DNA of 60,239 nt from an uncultured Eubacteriales bacterium (GTDB lineage Bacteria > Bacillota > Clostridia > Oscillospirales > CAG-272), in NCBI GenBank assembly GCA_900545935.1, contig URAP01000011.1, forward strand, positions 1-60,239. Direction: 5' to 3'. A program made the position numbers and the translations under genes. How positions within the stretch are numbered: position 1 is the first letter of the stretch; every line of letters begins with the position of its first letter. Below, one piece after another: positions 52,788 through 60,239 of the stretch. The notes beneath the pieces are model-generated. The model did not search any database and had not been told where the DNA came from. It worked only from the letters and a program-made list of their open reading frames with translations.

Positions 52788-54296
52788 ATGGCTGAGAATA
52801 TAAAGACTCCGAGCGGAAAGAGCCGCAGACTCCGCTACGGCGGCACGGCAGTGCTGCTGACGGCGGCGGTCATCGCGGTGGTCGTTATAATAAATGTTAT
52901 CTTTTCCGCACTCGCGACAAACTTTAAATGGTATATCGACATGACCACCGAGGGTCTGTACTCCATCTCGGACAGTACACACGCGCTGCTCGATCCGCTT
53001 GCAGATCGCGACGATGTGCATATACGCATCATCTTTTGTACCGATGAGGACGAGCTCGAGAGCTCATATTACTCAAAGCTCGTGCATCAGAGTGCGCTGC
53101 TCTATGCCTCCGCCTTTGATTTCGTTTCGGTCGAGTACATCGACGTGAACGCGCATCCTGGTGAGATAAGTGCCTTCCGCACGACCTCAGGCTCCAAGAT
53201 ACGCACGAACAGCGTCATAATTACTAATGACACGAACGGCGACTATCGTGTCTTTACCACAGATAGCTTCTATACCCTCGACGAGTCGAATGAGCCCTAC
53301 GCGCTCAACGCGGAGTACAAGATAACTACCGCCATACTCGGAATGACCGGCGATAACCCCATAGCATATTTTACGAAGAATCACGGTGAGACGACCGGCA
53401 CCTCCGCGCTTTGGCAGCTGCTCGAGGATGCGGGCTACGAGGTCCGCGAGATAGATCTCCAGCTCGAGGATATCGACTACGAGCGTGCGCAGCTGCTGAT
53501 AATCAACGGCCCGCAGTATGACTTTGCCGGCTACGGTGCGGATGTTGACGAGATAAAGAAGGTCGACGAGTTTCTCGACAGTATCGGCAGCATGATGGTG
53601 TTTATGGACTCGAGCGCCCGCTCGAAGAACGATTTCTTCGCCCTCGATGAGCTGCTCTCCGAGTGGGGAATATCGTTCGGAAATTCGGTCGTTTACGATA
53701 AGGTCAACAGCATCAATGTCAGCGGAACGGCGCTTGTCTCGGTATATGAGACCGAGGGCGACGGCGCAACGCTTACTAAGAGCATGCGTACACTCGACAA
53801 CGTACCGAAGTCCATCGTTACTGACGCAATGCCGGTCATATCGACCTATGAGACCGACGAAAGGACCATAGATCAGGGCACGCGCACCATATCGAATGTC
53901 CTGCTCTCCTCGCCTGAGTCGTACACCTGTGCTTTCGGCAGCGATGAGGTGGAATCGACCGGCTCGCAGCCGCTCATGACCTTTACCACCGAGCTGCGAT
54001 ATATCGACAACGAGGCGCATCGAAACTTTGTTCTTGCCTGCGGCACGACCGAGTTCGTCTCGGAAAAGTACATCGGCAGAAGTACATACGGAAATGTTGA
54101 GCTGCTCTATTCGGCAATGAAAACCATGGGTAAGGTCACCGTTCCGAACGGTATTGAATTCAAGATATTCGATAACAATGAGCTCGATATAACGGCAGGC
54201 GAGGCGTATGCATGGACTGTCGTTCTCGCAACGCTGCTGCCCGTGACCGTTGCGGTCGTCGGTATCGTTGTCTACGTCAGGAGAAAGCGGTTATGA
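52788..54296 (+). CDS. GldG-like ABC exporter auxiliary protein
   Basis: A 502-residue protein with one N-terminal membrane helix (about 20-45), a long extracytoplasmic domain of the GldG/ABC_transp_aux type (about 60-440; TEGLYSISDSTHALLDPL, AYFTKNHGE, LLIINGPQYDF) and one C-terminal helix (about 470-495). Proteins of this type accompany GldA/F ATPase-permease pairs; in Bacteroidetes they belong to gliding motility, but in Clostridia the cargo is unknown. It overlaps the next gene by 4 bases. Confidence 0.88.
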   Translation: MAENIKTPSGKSRRLRYGGTAVLLTAAVIAVVVIINVIFSALATNFKWYIDMTTEGLYSISDSTHALLDPLADRDDVHIRIIFCTDEDELESSYYSKLVHQSALLYASAFDFVSVEYIDVNAHPGEISAFRTTSGSKIRTNSVIITNDTNGDYRVFTTDSFYTLDESNEPYALNAEYKITTAILGMTGDNPIAYFTKNHGETTGTSALWQLLEDAGYEVREIDLQLEDIDYERAQLLIINGPQYDFAGYGADVDEIKKVDEFLDSIGSMMVFMDSSARSKNDFFALDELLSEWGISFGNSVVYDKVNSINVSGTALVSVYETEGDGATLTKSMRTLDNVPKSIVTDAMPVISTYETDERTIDQGTRTISNVLLSSPESYTCAFGSDEVESTGSQPLMTFTTELRYIDNEAHRNFVLACGTTEFVSEKYIGRSTYGNVELLYSAMKTMGKVTVPNGIEFKIFDNNELDITAGEAYAWTVVLATLLPVTVAVVGIVVYVRRKRL

Positions 54297-55897
54297 CAGA
54301 GAAAAGAAAAAAGCTCGCCATCATACTGCTCGCGGTCGTCGCGGTGCTTGCCGTGCTCTATTTTGCGGTGCTCTCGCCGCTGCTGAGAACCGATGAGCCT
54401 GCCGATGAGACGCAGCTGCTCCCGGGCGAGCTGATGGATTCGAGCGGATATATAATGATGTTCGAGCGCATTGAGCAGTCGAATATCTCGAGCATTTCGG
54501 TGCATAACAGCTACGGCGACTGGGAGATGTACAAGGCGAGCGACGGAAACTTTTATATTCGCGATCATGAGAGCGTTCCGTACAATAAGGCGGCATTCTC
54601 CTCGCTCGTTGTCGCGGCGGGTTACTCCGCTACACTCGGCAGGGTAAGTGACAGCTGCACCGGCGATGCGCTCGAGGAGTACGGGCTTACCGGTGACTGC
54701 TCCTATTATGTGATAAAGTCGGTCGGCGGCGCGGAGTACAAGGTCTATATAGGCGATCTTATACCGACCGCAGGCGGCTATTACGCGCGGCTTGAGGGCA
54801 GGGATGCGGTGTATATTATCGCGTCGGATGCGCGCACCACGCTGCTTGCTCCGGTAAATGCGATGGCGCATTCGATGGTTACCTACCCGCTCTCCTCTAC
54901 CAAATACTATGCCGTTAAGGATTTCTATATCATGCGTGGCGACGATATGAAGATATGGGTCGACTACACGGCGAATGAGGACGGCACCGGCGGCTACGAT
55001 ACAAAGGCTCCGCAGGGTTATAATGCAAGCTCTGACACACTCGGCACCATCCTCTCGAAGTTTACAGAGTTTGCCGGAAAGGGCGCTGTCGCGCTCGGCC
55101 CGGAGCTGAGCGATGTGCTCAAGGATGCAGACGAGAATACCCGCGAGCTTGTCGAGGGTGTTCGTCAGATCGGCAACTCGGTCACCGACGATATGGATGC
55201 GCTCGAATATCAGCGCGCCTGCATCAGCCAGCTGAAGCTGCTTATGCGTGCGCTGTTCGGCGATGAAGCTCTCGCAGAGTACGGACTTGACGGCGAGCTG
55301 ACCGTCCTGCACTATAATTACAACGATATCGAGAGCTATGTTTTCTTCGGTCCTCTTCAGGAGGACGGATACCGCTATGCGTATTCCGCGCTTTGGAATA
55401 TCATTGTGGCGTTCGAGCCGGATGATCTTGCCTTTCTCGATTATGATGTTCTCAGCTACGTTGACCACGCGCTGCTGAACACCGCCATTACCGATATATC
55501 CGAGCTGTCTATTCGCTCGGGCAAGATAAACGAGACCTTCCGTTTCTCGATCGGCTCGGATGGAATGCTCGGCGTGACTGCGGACAGCATGGGCAGACCG
55601 TTCGACGAGAACGAGCTTTATAATTTCCGCAGCATGTACCGCTCTATGCTTCTGATAACGCTTCAGGATCATACCGACTCTCGCTCCACCGATGATCTGC
55701 TGCTCTCGTTTACGATAAAGCTCAATAGCGGCACCGAGACAGAGTACAGCTTTTACCGCTATTCCGCCCGCCGCTGCTACTACACGGTGAACGGAGAGGG
55801 CGAGTTCTATGTCCTTGCCGACAGTGTAGAAAAGGTCGTCTCCGATTGCGAAAAGGTGCTCTCGGGGCTTGATGTCGATTCTTGGGCTAAGAGCTGA
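54293..55897 (+). CDS. DUF4340-containing membrane-anchored protein
   Basis: A 534-residue protein with one N-terminal membrane helix (about 7-27) and a long extracytoplasmic part with repeated beta-rich units of the DUF4340 kind (DGNFYIRDHESVPYNKAAFSSLV, LEEYGLTGDCSYYVIKSVGGAEYKVYIGD). It is the usual fourth member of GldA-GldF-GldG-DUF4340 operons. The ATG at 54293 overlaps the preceding stop (ATGA); the open frame extends upstream only inside the previous gene. The function is unknown. Confidence 0.87.
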   Translation: MTEKRKKLAIILLAVVAVLAVLYFAVLSPLLRTDEPADETQLLPGELMDSSGYIMMFERIEQSNISSISVHNSYGDWEMYKASDGNFYIRDHESVPYNKAAFSSLVVAAGYSATLGRVSDSCTGDALEEYGLTGDCSYYVIKSVGGAEYKVYIGDLIPTAGGYYARLEGRDAVYIIASDARTTLLAPVNAMAHSMVTYPLSSTKYYAVKDFYIMRGDDMKIWVDYTANEDGTGGYDTKAPQGYNASSDTLGTILSKFTEFAGKGAVALGPELSDVLKDADENTRELVEGVRQIGNSVTDDMDALEYQRACISQLKLLMRALFGDEALAEYGLDGELTVLHYNYNDIESYVFFGPLQEDGYRYAYSALWNIIVAFEPDDLAFLDYDVLSYVDHALLNTAITDISELSIRSGKINETFRFSIGSDGMLGVTADSMGRPFDENELYNFRSMYRSMLLITLQDHTDSRSTDDLLLSFTIKLNSGTETEYSFYRYSARRCYYTVNGEGEFYVLADSVEKVVSDCEKVLSGLDVDSWAKS

Positions 55898-55971
55898 CGA
55901 ATCATATAATGTAAACCGGTCTGCCGATTTTATGTCGACAGATCGGTTGCTTTCTATCGAAGAAAAATGTC

Positions 55972-56003
55972 TTGACTTGCGTGCCGCTTTATATTATTAT
56001 AAT
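55972..56003 (+). promoter_or_regulatory. Promoter of the MFS permease gene
   Basis: A -35 box TTGACT (55972-55977) is followed by TATTAT at 17 bases (55995-56000) and TATAAT at 20 bases (55998-56003); either could be the -10 box. The leader is about 80 bases. Confidence 0.75.
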
Positions 56004-56087
56004 GTAGCTTACGCATAAAGCGTCGATTTTTCCGTATTTAATGCGGCATTAGTAATTTCGTTTGTAATCGGATTTGCGAGGTTATAT

Positions 56088-57290
56088 ATGAATCCTAACT
56101 ATAAAAAAACGACCTATGCCTGCTTTATCGGATACATTGTTCAGGCGATAGTCAATAATTTCGTTCCGCTTCTTTTCGTGACCTTTCAAAGCAGCTACGG
56201 AATCCCGCTGTCTCGGATAACGCTGCTCATCACGATAAATTTTCTTATCCAGCTGCTCATCGACATGCTGTCGGCGGGCTTTATAGATCGGATAGGGTAT
56301 CGGGCATCGGTGATACTCGCTCATATCTGCTCTGCGGTCGGACTCGTCTCGCTGACGGTGCTGCCCGAGCTGCTGCCGAGCGCATATGCCGGGATCCTTA
56401 TCTCGGTCATGATCTATGCCGTCGGCGGTGGGCTTATCGAGGTGCTTATCAGCCCGATAATCGAGGCGTGTCCGTCCGATAACAAGGAGAAAGCGATGAG
56501 CCTGCTCCACTCGTTCTACTGTTGGGGACATGTCGGAGTTGTTCTGCTCTCTACCGCGTTTTTTGCTGCGTTCGGAATCGAAAATTGGCGGTATCTCACG
56601 CTGCTGTGGGCGGGCATTCCCGTGCTGAATATTGTCCTTTTTTCGCGGGCGCCGATATGCTCGCTGACCGATGACAGAACGATCGGCTGCGGCTTGCTCG
56701 CGCTGTTTCGTATGCCGATTTTTTGGCTGCTGATGCTGATGATGCTCTGCGCCGGTGCGAGCGAGCAGGCGGTCAGCCAATGGGCATCTACCTTTGCCGA
56801 AAAGGGGCTTGGCGTGTCTAAGACGGTAGGAGACCTTGCCGGACCTATGGCGTTTGCGCTGCTGATGGGACTTTCGCGGCTTATCTACGGCCGGTGCGGC
56901 GAGCGGTTTCCGCTCGAGCGCTTTATGAAGCTCAGTGCCGTGCTCTGCCTCGCAGCCTACCTTGTTATCGTTCTTATTCCGTCGCCGGTCGCCGGTCTGC
57001 TCGGCTGTGCCGTGTGCGGCTTTTCGGTCGGGATTCTTTGGCCGGGTACATACAGCAAGGCTGCCGTAACCATCCCGTACGGCGGGACCGCGCTGTTTGC
57101 TATGCTGGCATTTGCGGGAGATGTCGGCTGCGCCGGAGGTCCTACCCTCGCGGGCTTCGTCTCGGGTGCGTTCGGCGGCAATCTTCGAGCCGGTATACTC
57201 TCGGCGATAGTCTTTCCGGCGCTGATGCTTGTAGGATTGCTTGTGTTCGGACAGGTATGCAGACGAAATGCGCCGAATAAAAATAAATAA
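56088..57290 (+). CDS. Major facilitator superfamily permease
   Basis: A 400-residue protein with 12 predicted hydrophobic helices, the DRIGYRASV loop between helices 2 and 3, and FSVGILWPGTYSKA and GDVGCAGGPT in the second half, which recall the FucP/sugar-type MFS branch. The substrate cannot be told. The start ATG follows GCGAGG. It is monocistronic, with a promoter and a terminator. Confidence 0.88.
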   Translation: MNPNYKKTTYACFIGYIVQAIVNNFVPLLFVTFQSSYGIPLSRITLLITINFLIQLLIDMLSAGFIDRIGYRASVILAHICSAVGLVSLTVLPELLPSAYAGILISVMIYAVGGGLIEVLISPIIEACPSDNKEKAMSLLHSFYCWGHVGVVLLSTAFFAAFGIENWRYLTLLWAGIPVLNIVLFSRAPICSLTDDRTIGCGLLALFRMPIFWLLMLMMLCAGASEQAVSQWASTFAEKGLGVSKTVGDLAGPMAFALLMGLSRLIYGRCGERFPLERFMKLSAVLCLAAYLVIVLIPSPVAGLLGCAVCGFSVGILWPGTYSKAAVTIPYGGTALFAMLAFAGDVGCAGGPTLAGFVSGAFGGNLRAGILSAIVFPALMLVGLLVFGQVCRRNAPNKNK

Positions 57291-57292
57291 AA

Positions 57293-57338
57293 GATTCCCC
57301 CGGCTGCTGCATGGTGCTGCAGTGCCCGGGGGATTTTT
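57293..57338 (+). terminator. Intrinsic terminator of the MFS gene
   Basis: ATTCCCCCGG pairs with CCGGGGGAT around an inner CTGCTGCA/TGCTGCAG stem and is followed by TTTTT. Confidence 0.9.
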
Positions 57339-57484
57339 CGTAAAGTATGATTTTTTAGATGAGAGGATGCTGCGGAAACTCTGCTTAAGGATTCCGACAG
57401 CATTCCGCAAATCAGATTATACTAAAGCCGTCATAAATGCCTTGTTTTCGCTTTTTCGGTCTGTGCTTTCAGCCGACCAGAATC

Positions 57485-57702
57485 GGGGAGAGAAAAAAAG
57501 ATGCAGAAGCGTTGAAAACCGCCTCGTCACCGTACAAGCGTACGGCAGAGACGGTTTTCGGAGGTAGAAAAAGCGAAAACGTCAAATTTCATGCAGGAAT
57601 CCGATAGGATTCCGACCCATTTATTCGCAAAGCTGAATATGCTGAAAATCAGTTATGAAAATCTGTTTTCGCTTTTTCGGTCCGGACGATTTTATCCTCC
57701 CC
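57485..57702 (+). repeat. MITE-like intergenic element, copy D (most diverged)
   Basis: A 218-bp copy of the same element: left end GGGGAGAGAAAAAAAG, hairpin GAAAACCGCC...AGACGGTTTTC, and right end TTTTATCCTCCCC. About 40 bases before it is a CTTTTTCGGTCTGTGCTTTCAGCCG block. The right end lies 2 bases from the stop codon of the minus-strand typA gene, as in copies A and B. Confidence 0.82.
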
Positions 57703-57704
57703 GT

Positions 57705-59540
<1,836 letters not shown>

Positions 59541-59647
59541 TTTAAATCCCTCTTTATGAATAAGATTAGTTCGGTATGTCGGGCAGACACCGACGCCTCC
59601 GTCGCTCGGAACGTGGCTTCAAAAGCCTACCTTATAAAATACATTCC

Positions 59648-59676
59648 ATTATATCACAGCGCATTTCGACAGTCAA
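59648..59676 (-). promoter_or_regulatory. Promoter of typA
   Basis: On the minus strand a -35 box TTGACT (59671-59676) and a -10 box TATAAT (59648-59653) have a 17-base spacer. The leader is about 100 bases. Confidence 0.87.
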
Positions 59677-59708
59677 GATTATTTTGTAAAAAAGCGCACT
59701 TAACCGAC

Positions 59709-59749
59709 GGGGTACGCGGGGGTACGCGGGGGTACGCGGGGGTACGCGG
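59709..59749. repeat. Four 10-bp tandem repeats (GGTACGCGGG)
   Basis: The unit GGTACGCGGG is repeated at 59711, 59721, 59731 and 59741. The last unit forms the start of the following 110-bp repeat, so the short array looks like an expansion of its first ten bases. Confidence 0.95.
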
Positions 59750-59981
59750 CCTTTTGAAAAAGGCCTGGCGAAAACTTTGATAAGAGGGAGTCTTTCTCGG
59801 GCAGAGTGACCGAGATAATAGCTGGCCGAAAGTTTGGCTTGCCATTGTGAGGTACGCGGCCCTTTGAAAAAGGCCTGGCGAAAACTTTGATAAGTGGGAG
59901 TCTTTCTCGGGCAGAGTGACCGAGATAATAGCTGACCGAAAGTATGGCTTGCCATTGTGAGGTACACAGCCCTTTGAAAAA
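59741..59981. repeat. 110-bp tandem duplication plus a partial third copy
   Basis: Unit 1 (59741-59850) and unit 2 (59851-59960) differ at only a few positions; a partial third copy follows at 59961-59981. Each begins GGTACGCGGC and contains GGCCTTTTTCAAAGGGCC-like complementary bases, CTTTCTCGGGCAGAGTGACC and GGCTTGCCATTGTGA. Open frames exist across it on the minus strand, but they encode low-quality repeated peptides with no start signal. Confidence 0.92.
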
Positions 59982-60065
59982 ATTAGCTGTATGATCGTAC
60001 TATAAATGCGGGTGTACGAATTTTCCGATTCGGAAAGACTGAGGTGGTAGGCGTGATACTTTTCT

Positions 60066-60239
60066 TTTAGAAACGGGAGTCGTCGTACCAGACGACCGTT
60101 TCGGGTATAAACAAATATTTTCGCTATTGGCTGAGCAGTCATCAGGGGGATATATAAGGGGGAAACTGCGCCGAATAGGAGCGTAGCGTATCGCGGCGCA
60201 ATCCCCCTTATACGCGCTTTTCTTTCCGCCACTTTCTTT
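60066..60239 (+). repeat. Dispersed palindromic repeat, copy 3 (cut by the window edge)
   Basis: Landmarks in order are: GAAACGGGAGTCGTCGT...CGACCGTTTC hairpin, GGCTGAGCAGTCATCAGG, TATAAGGGGGAAACTGCGCCG, its partner CGGCGCAATCCCCCTTATA (the main palindrome, about 60147-60212), then CGCGCTTTTCTTTCC. It is the same orientation as copy 2 and opposite to copy 1. The window ends in the CTTTCTTT region. Confidence 0.87.

Noticed and set aside
59654..60232. 192-codon minus-strand frame at the window end
   Set aside because: Its repeated peptide simply reflects the 110-bp DNA duplication, and it crosses the palindromic repeat.

Overview
The window looks like a chromosomal segment of a strictly anaerobic, probably spore-forming Clostridia gut bacterium (Oscillospiraceae/Ruminococcaceae-like). 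The reasons are a pyruvate:ferredoxin oxidoreductase, a T-box leader on pheST, a type I dockerin on a secreted carbohydrate-binding protein, a GerW/YtfJ-type spore protein beside scpAB, consensus sigma-A promoters with 17-base spacers, and GC-rich coding sequence using many GAG/CTC codons. Genus assignment is inference. Both window ends lie inside copies of one palindromic repeat in opposite orientation, so the window is probably a whole contig that stopped at repeats.

Layout. 1-1105: no gene; repeat copies, an AT-rich stretch and a phased repeat array. 1134-5086: promoter, T-box, pheS, pheT, terminator. 5152-11293 (minus): Lhr-type helicase, then an M15 carboxypeptidase/LysR pair, then pfkA, interspersed with three copies of a ~213-bp MITE-like element. 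11738-27819 (plus): ruvC-ruvA-ruvB, an rRNA-type methyltransferase, ecfA1-ecfA2-ecfT-truA, a membrane-anchored propeller-like protein, a CvpA-like protein, a ClpE-like unfoldase and, overlapping it by 4 nt, a 1175-residue protein with P-type ATPase architecture that lacks the phosphorylated Asp. 28269-28444: tRNA-Glu with promoter and terminator. 28540-32776 (minus): nifJ with a long, structured 3' region.

32900-42872 (plus): lon, ysxC, an M50 protease, scpA, scpB, a DUF2953 protein, gerW-like, dacF-like and rluB; this is the usual Firmicutes chromosome-segregation/sporulation neighbourhood. 42962-43419: hup. 43485-47373: the dockerin/CBM9-like secreted protein with its own consensus promoter, a structured leader and a terminator. 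47598-50589: trkA-trkH potassium uptake. 51064-55897: a four-gene Gld-type ABC exporter operon. 55972-57338: an MFS permease. 57485-59676 (minus): typA, followed by a fourth MITE-like element. 59709-60239: tandem repeats and the terminal palindromic repeat.

Most genes are core housekeeping. The most unusual item is the translationally coupled pair of ClpE-like unfoldase and catalytically degenerate P-type ATPase (21857-27819). Next in interest are the MITE-like element that supplies stop codons to two genes, the terminal palindromic repeat family, and the dockerin protein with its leader. All identifications come from reading motifs; no database search was run.
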